A stretch of DNA of 64,000 nucleotides from Chromatium weissei (GTDB lineage: Bacteria > Pseudomonadota > Gammaproteobacteria > Chromatiales > Chromatiaceae). A program made the position numbers and the translations under genes. Within the stretch, counting starts at the first letter, position 1. The number at the start of each line of letters is the position of its first letter. Location: the NCBI RefSeq assembly GCF_016583765.1, contig NZ_NRRR01000005.1, positions 62,001-126,000 of the forward strand, given 5' to 3'. Of this stretch, positions 8,449-19,633 are shown one piece after another. Below the pieces are notes generated by a model that was not told the origin of the DNA, searched no databases, and saw nothing but the letters and a program-made list of their open reading frames with translations.

Positions 8449-10728
8449 ATGTTCAAAATTTCAGCGTTATTTCTTCGCCATCTGCGCGAATTGAGCATCT
8501 TATTGATGCTCGCCATTGCCGCACCGAGCGCCGCGCAACACGAATTTTTACCACCCGATCAAGCCTTTCAGCTTTCCGCAACAGCCATCAGCGCCGAGCA
8601 GGTGCAAATCAATTGGCGCATCGCTGATGGCTATTATCTGTATCGAGACAAATTTCAATTTCAATCGCCAATGCCCGATGTCACCATCGGCGCGCCAGCA
8701 TTTCCAACCGCAGAAATCAAACAAGATCAAACATTTGGAGAGATGGCGGTGTATCACCAATCCGGCGCAATGCAATTGCCGATGAGTTACGCCGCAGCCG
8801 CACCCGAAACGCTGACTTTGCATGTGACGACGCAAGGCTGTGCGGATGCTGGATTTTGTTATCCACCGCAACTTCATCGACTGCGCGTGCAATTGCCGCC
8901 GCCTTCGGCACTTCGCACAGCGGCGACTGATCATGCGAGCAGTTTGCGCCAGTCACTCAATTTTGCTGCCGATGATGAACTGTTGCCGGTTTCCGAAGCC
9001 TTTCGCCTTTTCGCAGAGGTGATCACGCCGGAGCAGGTGTTATTGCGTTGGGACATCGCGCCGAACACCTATCTGTATCGACAAACACTCCATCTTGAAT
9101 TGGAGAATGCCGAAGACACCGAGCTGGGTCGCGTGGAGCGCCCCGCCGGAACGATGAAAGCCGATGCCGAGTTGCCGGACGGTACGATTGGCGAAACCGA
9201 GGTTTATCACGACCGACTGGAGTTCAACGTGCCGCTGCTGCGCAAATCAACCGCTGCCACGACGGTGACGCTGGTCGTCAGTTATCAGGGTTGCGCCGAG
9301 ATTGGTGTGTGTTATCCGCCGCAAAAACAAACATTTACATTGAAGTTGCCGGAAGCGCCAGCCACTGCCGTCGTTGCGCCTTCAGCCGTTACCGCGCCCG
9401 CGCCGATTTCGACCACGCAGCAAGACGATCAAAATCACATCGCCGCAGTACTTGCAGAAGGCAGTTTGTGGGCAGTTGTGGCGATCTTTTTTGGCTTCGG
9501 ACTGCTGCTCGCTTTTACGCCGTGCGTCTTTCCGATGATTCCGATTTTGTCCGGCATCATCGTCGGTCAAGGCGCGGCGCTCACCACGCGCAAAGCCTTT
9601 TTGCTCTCACTGGTTTATGTGCTGACGATGGCGCTGACCTACACGCTGGTCGGCATTCTCGCCGGACTGTTCGGCGCAAATTTGCAGGCGACTTTTCAAA
9701 ACCCGTGGATTCTCAGCACCTTTGCGTTGATCTTCGTGCTGCTGGCGCTGTCGATGTTTGGTTTCTACGACCTGCAACTGCCGTCACGCCTTCAATCGAA
9801 ACTGGCAACGATCAGCAATCATCAGCAAAGCGGAACACTGCTCGGCGTGGCAATCATGGGCTTGTTATCGGCGCTGATCGTTGGCCCGTGTATTGCGCCG
9901 CCGCTGTTCGGAGCGCTGATTTACATCAGTCAGACGGGCAATGCGCTGCTCGGCGGACTGGCATTATTCGCATTGAGCATGGGCATGGGCGCGCCGCTGA
10001 TCGTGATCGGCACCTCGGCTGGTCGATTGCTGCCGCGAGCGGGCGCGTGGATGGAGGCGATTAAAGCGATATTTGGTGTGGCGCTGCTCGGCGTGGCAAT
10101 GACCTTTCTGGAACGCATCATGCCACCGCCCCTGGCGCTGGTGCTGTGGGGAATGTTATTGATTTGCAGCGCAATTTATCTCGGCGCACTGACGCAACTG
10201 CCAGCGGGCGCGAGTGGCTGGCGTACGCTGTGGAAAGGCCTCGGCATCGTGTTACTGATTTACGGCGCGTTGCTGTTGATCGGCGCGGCGGCTGGCGGCA
10301 CGAATACGCTGCAACCATTGCGCGGATTATTTGCGCACACGGGCAACGTCGATGCGCCAGCGTTGACCTTTCAGCGCGTGAAAACTAGTGCCGATTTGGA
10401 ACGGGCGCTGGCCGCCGCAAAGGCAGCGGGCAAGCCGGTGATGTTGGATTTTTATGCAGATTGGTGCGTGTCGTGCAAAGAATTGGAGCGCGACACCTTC
10501 AGTGATGCGACGGTAATTGCGCAATTGCGCGATGTCGTGCGTTTGCAAGCCGATGTCACGGCGAACGACGCAGCGGATCAGGCGCTGATGCAAGAACAAT
10601 TCGGTATTTTTGGCCCGCCCGCGCTCTTTTTCTTCGATGCGACCGGAGTGGAATTGGCGGAAATGCGCGTGATTGGTTTTATTTCCGCCAAAGAATTATT
10701 GATCAATTTACAGCGGCTGACGCATTGA
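8449..10728 (+). CDS. dsbD: Thiol:disulfide interchange protein DsbD with two N-terminal domains
   Basis: 759 residues. DsbD passes electrons from cytoplasmic thioredoxin across the inner membrane to periplasmic DsbC, DsbG and cytochrome-c maturation proteins. Order: signal peptide (1-29); a DsbD-alpha domain with cysteines 131 and 137 in GC-x5-CYPP; a second, homologous alpha domain with cysteines 282 and 288 in the same motif; an eight-helix membrane domain with its two redox cysteines in TPCVFPM and GPCIAPP; and a C-terminal thioredoxin domain with WCVSC. Known DsbD has one alpha domain, so the duplication is unusual. The ATG at 8449 was chosen because it begins the signal peptide; upstream in-frame codons overlap the FHA-EAL gene. 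Confidence 0.92.
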   Translation: MFKISALFLRHLRELSILLMLAIAAPSAAQHEFLPPDQAFQLSATAISAEQVQINWRIADGYYLYRDKFQFQSPMPDVTIGAPAFPTAEIKQDQTFGEMAVYHQSGAMQLPMSYAAAAPETLTLHVTTQGCADAGFCYPPQLHRLRVQLPPPSALRTAATDHASSLRQSLNFAADDELLPVSEAFRLFAEVITPEQVLLRWDIAPNTYLYRQTLHLELENAEDTELGRVERPAGTMKADAELPDGTIGETEVYHDRLEFNVPLLRKSTAATTVTLVVSYQGCAEIGVCYPPQKQTFTLKLPEAPATAVVAPSAVTAPAPISTTQQDDQNHIAAVLAEGSLWAVVAIFFGFGLLLAFTPCVFPMIPILSGIIVGQGAALTTRKAFLLSLVYVLTMALTYTLVGILAGLFGANLQATFQNPWILSTFALIFVLLALSMFGFYDLQLPSRLQSKLATISNHQQSGTLLGVAIMGLLSALIVGPCIAPPLFGALIYISQTGNALLGGLALFALSMGMGAPLIVIGTSAGRLLPRAGAWMEAIKAIFGVALLGVAMTFLERIMPPPLALVLWGMLLICSAIYLGALTQLPAGASGWRTLWKGLGIVLLIYGALLLIGAAAGGTNTLQPLRGLFAHTGNVDAPALTFQRVKTSADLERALAAAKAAGKPVMLDFYADWCVSCKELERDTFSDATVIAQLRDVVRLQADVTANDAADQALMQEQFGIFGPPALFFFDATGVELAEMRVIGFISAKELLINLQRLTH

Positions 10729-10757
10729 ATACGTCGCCGCTATTCGCACTACCGAGT

Positions 10758-13589
10758 TTATAACGCCGCAATTTTTTCCCGCTGCACCAGCAAGTTTTCA
10801 ATTGCTGCGGCATGATCTGCCAACCGCTCGCGCTCTTTTGTGACCACTGCTGCCGGTGCTTTATCCACAAAACTGGCATTGGTCAATTTCTGTTCAATAC
10901 GCGTGATGTCATCCGTCAAACGCGCAATTTCTTTATTCAATCGTTTCAATTCCGCAGTCTTATCAATCAATCCCGCCATCGGAATGAACAATTTCATCGT
11001 ACCGACCAGCGCCAATGCCGATTCAGGTGCAGCATTTTCGTCATTCAATACGGTAATTGATTCAGTGCGAGCGAGAAAATCCAAATACGGACGCGCCGTT
11101 TTTAACCAGATTTGATCCTGCTCCGAAGCATTGGCAACCAATACCGGCAACAATTTACCGGGCGCGATATTCATTTCACCTTTAATACGACGAATGCCCA
11201 AAATGCACTGCTTGACCCAATCGATTTCGGCAATTGCCAACGCATCATTCGCATTCGCATCAGCAATTGGAAACGGCGCGAGCATAATTGTGTCGCCATT
11301 CACGCCAGCCAATGTTTTGATTTTCTGCCAAATCTCCTCGGTAATAAACGGCATGATCGGATGTGCCAGCCGCAGCAATGTTTCCAATGTCGTGATCAGC
11401 GTGTGCCGAGTGCCGCGTTTGGCGGCGGCGCTGGCGTGATCGCCAGTTAAAACCGGTTTGGATAATTCCAAATACCAGTCACAGAAATCATTCCAAGTGA
11501 ATTCATAAATTGCTTGCGCCGCTAAATCAAAGCGATATACATCAATTGCGCTGGTGACGGCAGCAATGGTGGTATTTAATTGCGCTCGAATCCACCGATC
11601 AGCAGCAGATAATTCGAGTAATTCAGAATCAATTCCACAATCCTGCGTTTCCGTATTCATTAAAACATAGCGCGAGGCATTCCATAATTTATTGCAGAAA
11701 TTGCGATAACCCTCGGTACGCGCTAAATCAAATTTGATGTCGCGTCCGGTCGTCGCCAGCGCGGCAAAAGTGAAGCGCAGCGCGTCAGTGCCAAATGCGG
11801 GAATGCCGTCGGGAAAATCTTTGCGGGTGGCTTTGGCGATTTTGTCCGCCAAATGCGGTTGCATCATGCCTTTGGTGCGCTTTTCAACCAGCGCCTCCAA
11901 TTCAATTCCGTCAATTAAATCAATCGGATCAAGCACGTTGCCTTTTGATTTCGACATCTTGTCGCCGTGCGCATCGCGGACGAGTCCGTGAATGTAAATC
12001 TCGCGGAATGGCACGGCATCCATGAATTTCAAGCCCATCATCAGCATTCGCGCTACCCAAAAAAAGATGATGTCGAAGCCGGTGACGAGCACCGAAGTCG
12101 GATAAAACGCTGCCAGTCGCTCGGTCGATTCCGGCCAACCCAGCGTGCTGAATGGCCACAGCGCCGAGCTAAACCAGGTGTCGAGCACGTCTTCATCCTG
12201 CGCCAGCACGATTTCTGCGCCAAAACCGTGTTTCTCGCGCACTTCCTGCTCGGAGCGCCCGACGTACACAGTGCCCTCCGCGTCGTACCACGCCGGAATT
12301 CGATGTCCCCACCAAATTTGCCGACTGATGCACCAATCCTGAATGTTGCGCATCCACTCGAAATAGGTGTTTTTCCAATTTTCCGGCACAAACCGCACAT
12401 CGCCGTTTTCGACCGCTTTGATCGCTGGCGCGGCGAGCGGAGCCACGCGCACATACCATTGATCGGTGAGATACGGCTCAATCACTGCGCCGGAGCGGTC
12501 GCCGCGTGGCTGTTGCAGCCGATGTTCTTTGACCGCCGCCAGCAATCCCGCTGCGTCCAAATCGGCAACGATCCGCTTCCGCGCTTCATACCGATCCAAG
12601 CCGAGATACGCCGCCGGTAAAAGCTGCCCTTCATCCGCTTCATTGGCGCGAATGCTGGCGCTGGGATTGAAAATGTTGATTAAACCGCCGTGTGGCTGCT
12701 CGGCAATGGCGGTTTCATCGCGGTGACGCAGCCAGACCTGATGGTCATTGAAATCGTGCGCGGGCGTGATTTTGACGCAGCCGGTGCCGAATGCCGGATC
12801 AGCGTGCTCATCGGCGATGATCGGAATCCGTCGCCCCGTCAGCGGCAGATGAACGAATTCACCGATTAAATGGCGATAGCGTTCATCTTCAGGATTGACC
12901 GCAACCGCGCAGTCGCCGAGCAGCGTTTCTGGGCGCGTGGTTGAAACGATTAGATCGCCACTGCCGTTGGTCAGCGGATAGCGCATATTCCACATGTGCC
13001 CATTTTCTTCTTCCGACAGCACTTCGAGATCGGAAACCGCCGTGTGCAACACCGGGTCCCAATTGACCAACCGCTTGCCGCGATAAATCAAGCCTTCCTC
13101 GAACAGGCGAACGAACACCTCGCGCACGGCAGCCGACAACCCGTCATCCATCGTGAAGCGTTCGTGCTTCCAATCGAGTGATGCGCCCATCCGCCGGAGC
13201 TGGTGCGTGATCGTGCCGCCCGATTCCGCTTTCCATTCCCACACGCGCTCGGTGAATCGCTCGCGCCCGTAATCGTGACGGGTTTTGCCCTCGGCGTTGA
13301 TCAGCCGTTCAACCACCATCTGCGTCGCAATTCCGGCGTGATCCGTGCCGGCTTGCCACAGCGTCGGTTTGCCGCGCATTCGCTGATACCGAATCAGCGC
13401 ATCCATGATCGTGTCTTGAAACGCATGACCCATGTGCAAACTGCCGGTCACATTCGGCGGCGGAATCATCACGCAATAGGTTTCGGTTTTCGGCGGAATA
13501 GCGGACGGCGGAGCAAAATCGCCACGCGCTTCCCAAAATGGATACCAATGGGCTTCAATCGCTTGCGGGTTGTATTGTTTATCTAACAT
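10758..13589 (-). CDS. valS: Valyl-tRNA synthetase
   Basis: 943 residues, class I synthetase that charges tRNA-Val. The HIGH-type motif is HMGH in [15 protein letters not shown] near the N-terminus; the KMSKS motif is in DKMSKSKGN. The CP1 editing domain lies between ([10 protein letters not shown] segment), and the C-terminal coiled-coil arm is at about 870-943 ([12 protein letters not shown]). Length is normal. It converges with dsbD, 29 bases apart, and is divergent from pgi. Codon use changes within the gene: the part encoding the C-terminal third (10.76-11.73 kb) is AT-rich, the rest strongly GC-rich. Confidence 0.97.
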   Translation of the reverse strand: MLDKQYNPQAIEAHWYPFWEARGDFAPPSAIPPKTETYCVMIPPPNVTGSLHMGHAFQDTIMDALIRYQRMRGKPTLWQAGTDHAGIATQMVVERLINAEGKTRHDYGRERFTERVWEWKAESGGTITHQLRRMGASLDWKHERFTMDDGLSAAVREVFVRLFEEGLIYRGKRLVNWDPVLHTAVSDLEVLSEEENGHMWNMRYPLTNGSGDLIVSTTRPETLLGDCAVAVNPEDERYRHLIGEFVHLPLTGRRIPIIADEHADPAFGTGCVKITPAHDFNDHQVWLRHRDETAIAEQPHGGLINIFNPSASIRANEADEGQLLPAAYLGLDRYEARKRIVADLDAAGLLAAVKEHRLQQPRGDRSGAVIEPYLTDQWYVRVAPLAAPAIKAVENGDVRFVPENWKNTYFEWMRNIQDWCISRQIWWGHRIPAWYDAEGTVYVGRSEQEVREKHGFGAEIVLAQDEDVLDTWFSSALWPFSTLGWPESTERLAAFYPTSVLVTGFDIIFFWVARMLMMGLKFMDAVPFREIYIHGLVRDAHGDKMSKSKGNVLDPIDLIDGIELEALVEKRTKGMMQPHLADKIAKATRKDFPDGIPAFGTDALRFTFAALATTGRDIKFDLARTEGYRNFCNKLWNASRYVLMNTETQDCGIDSELLELSAADRWIRAQLNTTIAAVTSAIDVYRFDLAAQAIYEFTWNDFCDWYLELSKPVLTGDHASAAAKRGTRHTLITTLETLLRLAHPIMPFITEEIWQKIKTLAGVNGDTIMLAPFPIADANANDALAIAEIDWVKQCILGIRRIKGEMNIAPGKLLPVLVANASEQDQIWLKTARPYLDFLARTESITVLNDENAAPESALALVGTMKLFIPMAGLIDKTAELKRLNKEIARLTDDITRIEQKLTNASFVDKAPAAVVTKERERLADHAAAIENLLVQREKIAAL

Positions 13590-13734
13590 GAAATTTCAGC
13601 TCGTGATCGCGTGATGGCGAAAAACGACAAAGTATAACGGCAACCTTTCCACGCTCCGCGCCGCAAAACCTTTTGCCTCTTATGCGCCTTTGCGGTTCAA
13701 ATGGCGTTTTCACCATTGCAGGACATTCCGCACC

Positions 13735-15387
13735 ATGTCGCTTGTAAACCAGACTCCTCAATGGCAAGCACTGCAACGCCATTGGGATGAATTGCGCACC
13801 GCACGAATCACCGATTTATTTGCTGCCGATGCCAAACGCGCCAGCGCCATGCGCCTCACGGTGGCGGGGCTTTATCTTGATTATTCTAAAAATCTCGTCA
13901 CACCAGAAACTTTGAAACTGTTGCTGGCGCTGGCCGAAACCGCTGATTTGCCGAGCTGGACGCAGCGCATGTTTAACGGTGAAGCAATTAACAACACTGA
14001 AAATCGTGCCGTGCTGCATATCGCGCTGCGCAATCGCAGCAACCGTCCGATTTTGGTGAACGGCACAAATGTCATGCCGTTGATTAACACGGTGCTGGCG
14101 CGAATGGAGCAGTTTGTCGATCGCGTGCGCACCGGCGATTGGCGCGGACACACCGGACGGCGCATCACCGATGTCGTCAATATCGGCATCGGCGGATCGA
14201 ATCTCGGTCCCAAAATGGTCTGCGCGGCGCTCGCGCCCTATCAACGCGATGATTTGCGACTGCATTTCGTTTCCAACGTCGATGGAACCCATTTGGTTGA
14301 AACGCTGGCGCGGCTCAATCCTGAAACCACGCTGTTTATCGTCGCCTCCAAAACCTTCACCACGCAGGAAACCATGACCAACGCGACCAGCGCTCGCAGT
14401 TGGCTGCTCGCGGCGCTCGGCGATCAAACGGCAGTGGCACGGCATTTTGTCGCGGTGTCGACCAATGCCGAGCGCGTGACGAAATTCGGCATTGATACCA
14501 GCAACATGTTTGGATTTTGGGACTGGGTTGGCGGGCGTTATTCGCTGTGGTCAGCGATTGGGCTGCCGATTGCGTTAGCCGTTGGTTTTGATCGCTTTAT
14601 TGAATTGCTGGAAGGCGCTCATGCGATGGATGAGCATTTTCGCACTGCGCCGCTGGCAGAAAATATGCCGGTGCTGCTGGGTTTGATCGGCGTGTGGTAC
14701 GCCAATTTCGCCGAAGCGCGCACCCACGCCGTGTTGCCTTATGACCAATCGCTGCGTTATTTCGCTGCTTATTTGCAACAGGGTGACATGGAAAGCAACG
14801 GCAAGCGCGTCACTCGTGATGGCGTGGCGGTTGAATACAGCACCGGTCCAGTCGTTTGGGGCGAACCGGGCACTGACGGACAACATGCGTTTTATCAGTT
14901 AATTCATCAGGGTACGCAACTGATTCCGGCGGATTTCATCGGTGCGGTGCACAGTCACAACGAACTCGGCGATCATCATTCCAAATTCATGGCGAACTTT
15001 TTTGCGCAAACTGAGGCGCTGATGCGCGGGCGCACTGAAGCCGAGGCGCTGACGGAATTGCGCACGAATGGAATGCCGGAAGAACAGGCGCTGGCGCTCG
15101 CACCACATCGCACCTTTCCGGGCAATCGTCCGACCAATTCAATTCTGATGGAGCGATTGACTCCGCGCACGCTCGGCGCATTGATTGCGTTATACGAACA
15201 TCGTATTTTTACACAGGGCATCATTTGGAATGTCAATTCATTTGATCAGTGGGGCGTGGAATTAGGTAAACAATTAGCCAGTGTGATTTTGGATGAAATT
15301 CAATTCGGGAAAATCACCGCAAATCACGATCCATCAACACGCACGCTATTGGATTATTTCATTCAAGGGCGCAAACAGAGTAAATAA
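13735..15387 (+). CDS. pgi: Glucose-6-phosphate isomerase
   Basis: 550 residues. It interconverts glucose-6-phosphate and fructose-6-phosphate in glycolysis and gluconeogenesis. Family signatures are [16 protein letters not shown], the phosphate-loop segment [15 protein letters not shown], the catalytic-region motifs [13 protein letters not shown] and [10 protein letters not shown], and the C-terminal [14 protein letters not shown]. The start at the ATG at 13735 ([10 protein letters not shown]) fits family N-termini; reading from 13690 would add an unconserved 15 residues. The next gene begins 5 bases after the stop. The last about 200 bases are AT-rich compared with the rest. Confidence 0.96.
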   Translation: MSLVNQTPQWQALQRHWDELRTARITDLFAADAKRASAMRLTVAGLYLDYSKNLVTPETLKLLLALAETADLPSWTQRMFNGEAINNTENRAVLHIALRNRSNRPILVNGTNVMPLINTVLARMEQFVDRVRTGDWRGHTGRRITDVVNIGIGGSNLGPKMVCAALAPYQRDDLRLHFVSNVDGTHLVETLARLNPETTLFIVASKTFTTQETMTNATSARSWLLAALGDQTAVARHFVAVSTNAERVTKFGIDTSNMFGFWDWVGGRYSLWSAIGLPIALAVGFDRFIELLEGAHAMDEHFRTAPLAENMPVLLGLIGVWYANFAEARTHAVLPYDQSLRYFAAYLQQGDMESNGKRVTRDGVAVEYSTGPVVWGEPGTDGQHAFYQLIHQGTQLIPADFIGAVHSHNELGDHHSKFMANFFAQTEALMRGRTEAEALTELRTNGMPEEQALALAPHRTFPGNRPTNSILMERLTPRTLGALIALYEHRIFTQGIIWNVNSFDQWGVELGKQLASVILDEIQFGKITANHDPSTRTLLDYFIQGRKQSK

Positions 15388-15392
15388 CACCG

Positions 15393-16829
15393 ATGCGCAA
15401 ATACCCAGCTTTGATGCACGTGGTCAGTCGCAGTTTATTCATTGCGCTGGTGCTGGCGCTGGCATTGCCTGCGGAGAGCTGGGCGCGATCAAAAGGTGGC
15501 GGTCATTCGCGTTCTTCATCGAGCAGTAGTCACGCAGTTTCTGCGCCGCGCACTCCATCGACCAGCAGCGGAGGTTATCGCCGCGCTGCTGCGTCATTTG
15601 GTTTCGAAAATCGCGCCGCGCCGACCAGCAGCACGGATCAAACATTGACGCGCCAAACCGCAAAGGAGGCACTGACTGCCTTTCGTGCGGCGAGCACTGC
15701 GGCGGTAACTGCGGTGACTGCTGCGCCAGCGCGTCCGTCGACAGCGTTGACACCGAGCACTTTTTCGCGGCGACCGTCAATCGCGGATTACGGGCACGGG
15801 CATAAACGCGGATTTTTCGACCGCGTTGATCTCGATCTGGATGATGTCGTAGAAGCGGTCGTGCCGCTGTTGACCAGTCAGCAAGCGCCCGCCGTTGTTG
15901 TTGTGAATACACCACCCGCTGCCGTGCCCGCCGCGCCATCTCCATCTTCAACCAGCGCCGCAATCGCACCAATTTCCGCGCCAACTTCACCGTTGACCAC
16001 GCCATCGTCGACAGTCACTGCACCGGTTTCCGCAGCCATTCCGCCGACAAATAATGCTGCTGCGACAACGGGTTGGAGCGCAGTGGGTTGGACGTTACTG
16101 GCGCTGATGGTGATTGGCGGCGTGACTTTTTTGCTTTGGCGACGTTCACGGCGGCGCACCAATGCCGATTCCCAACCGGAGAATTCCCGCATGTTCGGTT
16201 TATCGTCCCGTCAACCCTATCGCCCGAAATGGTTTCGTATCGGCATGACGCTGCCGGTTGATCCGTCGCTGTTCATTCTCGCCGCGCCCTATTCGGCAAT
16301 TACCGCGCCGGAAGCGGCGACGACCAGCGGATTGCTGTCGGTGGAGCACATTGGCACGGTAGAAAGCGCCGGTTTGGTGTGGTATCGGCTGTATGTCTCT
16401 GGTGGACAAGGATTTTTTCAACTGCATCTAAATGCCGACGGACAACCGGACGAATGCCGTTATTTCTCGCACTGGGATGAAGTCGCGCCCGCCGATGGCG
16501 AAGAGTGGGCGCTGTGGCTCGATGCGCACGAAGGAATGATTGGTTGGCCAACCTTCGCCACCAAAGAAGGTCAACATTATCAACGACATTGGTCACCGGG
16601 AACCACACGCCTCGCGCCGCGCCAACTCACCGAAACACTGGAAACGGCTGGCACTGCGATGTCGCCGCGCCATGAACAAACGATGTTGTACGCCCGCCCA
16701 ACCGGAGCGATTGCGCCAGCGCCTGTCACTGAATATCTATTGATAAGCGCGGTGGAACAGAATGAAGCTGCTTGGATTGCGCTGTGGATTGGAATTGACC
16801 TTCCAATTGCGGCATTGCAACTGAGTTAA
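15393..16829 (+). CDS. Membrane-anchored DUF2491 (YjfK-like) protein
   Basis: 478 residues. An N-terminal signal sequence (about 10-31, ends ESWARSKGGG) leads into a low-complexity Ser/Ala/Pro/Thr region to about 225, a transmembrane helix (about 232-251, followed by RRSRRR), and a C-terminal DUF2491 domain (about 275-478, with WFRIGMTLPVDPSL, YRLYVSGGQGFFQLHLN and WSPG). By the positive-inside rule the DUF2491 domain would be cytoplasmic. Escherichia coli YjfK is about 220 residues without this extension. YjfK function is unknown; it lies in an operon with a PspA-like protein and YjfL, and the next gene here is a YjfL homologue, so the pairing is conserved. Confidence 0.75.
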   Translation: MRKYPALMHVVSRSLFIALVLALALPAESWARSKGGGHSRSSSSSSHAVSAPRTPSTSSGGYRRAAASFGFENRAAPTSSTDQTLTRQTAKEALTAFRAASTAAVTAVTAAPARPSTALTPSTFSRRPSIADYGHGHKRGFFDRVDLDLDDVVEAVVPLLTSQQAPAVVVVNTPPAAVPAAPSPSSTSAAIAPISAPTSPLTTPSSTVTAPVSAAIPPTNNAAATTGWSAVGWTLLALMVIGGVTFLLWRRSRRRTNADSQPENSRMFGLSSRQPYRPKWFRIGMTLPVDPSLFILAAPYSAITAPEAATTSGLLSVEHIGTVESAGLVWYRLYVSGGQGFFQLHLNADGQPDECRYFSHWDEVAPADGEEWALWLDAHEGMIGWPTFATKEGQHYQRHWSPGTTRLAPRQLTETLETAGTAMSPRHEQTMLYARPTGAIAPAPVTEYLLISAVEQNEAAWIALWIGIDLPIAALQLS

Positions 16830-16858
16830 TTGATTTTAATTTGTGGGAGCGATTGAAA

Positions 16859-17284
16859 ATGAATGAGATGTTTCAAGCAGTGTGGCAAACGCTCAATAGC
16901 GGTTTACCGATTTTATTACAGCAATTTTTAATCACTGTTGCGCTGCTAATTTTGGGTGTTGGTTGCTATATTTTAATCACGCCATTTCGAGAACGTGAAT
17001 TGATTGCAAAGGGTAATCGCGCTGCAGGATTGGTCTTAACGGGCGCATTGATTTCAATTGCGATTCCGTTAGCAGCGACACTTGCGACCAGCAGCATTTG
17101 GTTGGACATTGTCTTGTGGGGCAGCGTTGCGGTCGTCATTCAATTAGTAACTTTTTTAATCTTTATTTTACTGTTTCGCAGTTTTCGCACTGCAATTGAA
17201 GCGGACAATATCGCTGCTGCATTGGTATTGGTTGGCGTGCAATTGGCAATTGCATTACTCAATGCTGGTGCAATGGCGGGTTAA
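16859..17284 (+). CDS. yjfL: DUF350 (YjfL-family) membrane protein
   Basis: 141 residues with four membrane helices arranged as two similar halves, the DUF350 pattern: about 16-38, 51-73, 81-105 and 115-138. Function is unknown; YjfL-type proteins co-occur with YjfK/DUF2491 and PspA-like genes in envelope-stress contexts. The ATG at 16859 is chosen because GGGAG at 16845-16849 precedes it; a TTG at 16841 is in frame but has no ribosome site. The stop overlaps the stop of the converging ydcF-like gene by three bases. Confidence 0.82.
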   Translation: MNEMFQAVWQTLNSGLPILLQQFLITVALLILGVGCYILITPFRERELIAKGNRAAGLVLTGALISIAIPLAATLATSSIWLDIVLWGSVAVVIQLVTFLIFILLFRSFRTAIEADNIAAALVLVGVQLAIALLNAGAMAG

Positions 17285-18072
17285 CTCTCAGCGGCAGGCG
17301 CGGATGATTCTCGTTGCCAGCCGCGAATCTGATACCACACTCGCCCCAAATGTTCATGAATCGCGTAATAACTCAATTGAAACGCTCGCGCCGAAGGCAA
17401 CCAATTGCGAGCTGTTAATTCCTGCTGCCAGCCAGAATGATGAATAAAACCAGTGGGCGCGGGTGTCACTATTAAGCCGTTGTTTGTAAAGGCTTCAACT
17501 GCTCGCGGCAAATGCCACGCATCACTCACCAATAAAATATGTGTAATTCCCAGCGGCTTTAATAATTGCGCGGTATATTCAGCATTTTCCCATGTCGTTT
17601 GACTATTTGATTCTATTCCTGCCACGGTAATACCGTATTCATTACGCAATACTGCTGCGATTAATTCTGCAAGCGATTGCGTTTCAGTTGGCAACCTTCC
17701 ACCAGAAACGTAAATAGGCAATTCCGTTTGACGCTGCAATAACGCGCCATAACGCACACGTCGTAAACTCAAATCATCGAGCGTATCGCCACCGTATTCG
17801 GGTGCATTAGTCATACGCCCTGAACTTAAAATCACAATCGCTTGCGCAGTAGACGGAATAGGCGTGGTAGTACCGAGCGCCGAATAAGGTTCGAGTGGTT
17901 CCATTAACAAGGTTGCCACTGGCGATAAGCTCATTAGTGTGAAAATGGATAGCGCCGCGAATAGCAGTAAACGTCCCAATACACCGCGCACCAATAGAAA
18001 AGCAGCGATCAATAACAGAATTAAAATGCCGGGCGGTAATAGCAGGCTTTTAATAATGCTATAACTCAGCAT
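17281..18072 (-). CDS. DUF218 / ElyC-SanA-YdcF family protein
   Basis: 263 residues. Two N-terminal membrane helices (about 8-30 and 34-56) are followed by a DUF218 domain with [38 protein letters not shown] and [17 protein letters not shown]. ElyC, a relative, supports envelope peptidoglycan assembly in Escherichia coli by affecting the lipid carrier undecaprenyl phosphate. Here the gene is the last of a tight operon after lipA (overlap of 7 bases). Substrate unknown. Confidence 0.8.
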   Translation of the reverse strand: MLSYSIIKSLLLPPGILILLLIAAFLLVRGVLGRLLLFAALSIFTLMSLSPVATLLMEPLEPYSALGTTTPIPSTAQAIVILSSGRMTNAPEYGGDTLDDLSLRRVRYGALLQRQTELPIYVSGGRLPTETQSLAELIAAVLRNEYGITVAGIESNSQTTWENAEYTAQLLKPLGITHILLVSDAWHLPRAVEAFTNNGLIVTPAPTGFIHHSGWQQELTARNWLPSARAFQLSYYAIHEHLGRVWYQIRGWQRESSAPAAES

Positions 18073-19043
18073 GATGTCAGAATATCAATTGCTTGCTGAT
18101 CGGCGTGGTATGAAGAACGCACCATTGGTGCACTGGCGACATGTGCAAAACCCATTGCTTCACCCAATTCGCGCAAATGGTCAAATTCGGCGGGTGTCCA
18201 ATAGCGATTCACTGCAAGATGATTGCGGCTCGGTTGAAGATATTGCCCTATTGTCAACATGTTACAGTCGTGTTCGCGCAAATCGCGCATCACTGCAACA
18301 ATTTCCTCAAGCGTTTCGCCTAAACCGAGCATTAAACCGGATTTTGTTGTGATTTCAGGGTGTTGTGCCTTGAATGTCCGAAGCAATTGCAATGAACCGA
18401 CATAATTCGCACCGGGACGCACTTGAGAATATAAGCGCGGCACGGTTTCTAAATTATGATTAAAAACATCTGGTTGTGCATCACCGATAAATTGTGCCAA
18501 CGCAACAGTCTCTCGCCCACGAAAATCGGGCACTAAAATTTCCAGTCGCGTGCGTGGACTTTCGACACGAATCGCCCGCAAACAGTCAGCAAAATGCCCG
18601 GCACCGCCATCGCGCAAATCGTCTCGATCCACCGAGGTAATCACCACGTAACGCAGCCCCATCGCCGCAACCGATTGCGCTAATTGCGTCGGTTCATTGG
18701 CATCGACGGGTTTCGGATGGCCGTGCGCCACATCACAAAATGGACAGCGGCGCGTACAAATATCGCCTAAAATCAAAAAGGTAGCTGTGCCGCGTTGAAA
18801 GCATTCGCCCAAATTTGGGCACATCGCTTCTTCACATACCGTCGCCAATTTGCCGTGCCGCAACAATGCTTTAATGCGAGTCACCTCAGTGCCAATTGGT
18901 GCCTTCGCTCGAATCCAGTCCGGTTTACGCAATAATTCACCAGTATTCACGACTTTAATCGGAATACTGCTGAGTTTATCTTGACCGCGTTGATGCGTTT
19001 CTGGTGTGGTGCGCGATGGCGCATTGAATGAGTGCGTATTCAA
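18066..19043 (-). CDS. lipA: Lipoyl synthase
   Basis: 325 residues, radical-SAM enzyme that inserts two sulfurs into octanoyl groups on pyruvate dehydrogenase E2, GcvH and similar proteins. The auxiliary cluster motif is in [12 protein letters not shown] and the radical-SAM CxxxCxxC is CTRRCPFC; the conserved C-terminal RSSYHA motif is present. Length is normal. The ATG overlaps the idi stop by four bases and the stop overlaps the ydcF-like gene. No lipB gene is seen nearby. Confidence 0.96.
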   Translation of the reverse strand: MNTHSFNAPSRTTPETHQRGQDKLSSIPIKVVNTGELLRKPDWIRAKAPIGTEVTRIKALLRHGKLATVCEEAMCPNLGECFQRGTATFLILGDICTRRCPFCDVAHGHPKPVDANEPTQLAQSVAAMGLRYVVITSVDRDDLRDGGAGHFADCLRAIRVESPRTRLEILVPDFRGRETVALAQFIGDAQPDVFNHNLETVPRLYSQVRPGANYVGSLQLLRTFKAQHPEITTKSGLMLGLGETLEEIVAVMRDLREHDCNMLTIGQYLQPSRNHLAVNRYWTPAEFDHLRELGEAMGFAHVASAPMVRSSYHADQQAIDILTSC

Positions 19044-19633
19044 AGAATTGGCTCTAATGGCATTTCAGTTTTCACTTTATCAATAAGCAAATGAAACCAA
19101 GGTGTAAACCATTGTGGATGTAATTGCAATGCGCGTTGAATAACTGATAGTTTCATCCAACGCCAAGCGCCAATTTCAGATGGATCAGGTTGAGGTTCAT
19201 TCGCATAAATGCCATAAAAGATGTGTAGATACTCGTGTTCAATTAAACCAGAATCGACATCTTCAGCACGATAAACCAATTGCGCATGTTCAGTTAGCGG
19301 AGTTGAAATTCCGAATTCTTCTTTTAATCGTCGCCGTGCAGCAATTGGTGTCAATTCATTCGGACGTGGATGTCCGCAGCAGGTATTCGACCAGCATCGT
19401 GCGAAATGGTATTTACCATCTGCTCGCCGTTGCAGTAGTAATTCACCGTTCGTATTAAACACAAGAATGGAAAATGCGCGATGTAATAAACCATCACGAT
19501 GCGCATTCAACTTGCCTGCTGTGCCCTGCAATTGATCATGTTCATTCACAAGAACGACTTGTTCAATAGCGTCACGCTGCCACGCACGTTCCCATTCAAT
19601 TGCTGCTAATGGTGGAACAATTCGCGCACTCAC
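19040..19633 (-). CDS. idi: Isopentenyl-diphosphate delta-isomerase, type 1
   Basis: 197 residues from a GTG start that overlaps the preceding stop (GTGA). It interconverts IPP and DMAPP, the C5 units for carotenoids, the bacteriochlorophyll tail and quinones. The Nudix fold is clear: the catalytic-Cys region is [13 protein letters not shown], the Nudix-box region is [10 protein letters not shown], and the catalytic Glu segment is [10 protein letters not shown]. In purple bacteria idi is often in the photosynthesis gene cluster; here it is directly coupled to the RuBisCO-like gene and to lipA. Confidence 0.94.
   Translation of the reverse strand: MSARIVPPLAAIEWERAWQRDAIEQVVLVNEHDQLQGTAGKLNAHRDGLLHRAFSILVFNTNGELLLQRRADGKYHFARCWSNTCCGHPRPNELTPIAARRRLKEEFGISTPLTEHAQLVYRAEDVDSGLIEHEYLHIFYGIYANEPQPDPSEIGAWRWMKLSVIQRALQLHPQWFTPWFHLLIDKVKTEMPLEPIL

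Noticed and set aside
9291..10064. 257-codon plus-strand frame inside dsbD
   Set aside because: Very Arg-rich shadow frame of a GC-rich gene; dsbD has clear domain motifs through this stretch.
11967..12620. 217-codon plus-strand frame opposite valS
   Set aside because: Antisense to conserved valS sequence and rich in His/Arg, typical of a shadow frame.
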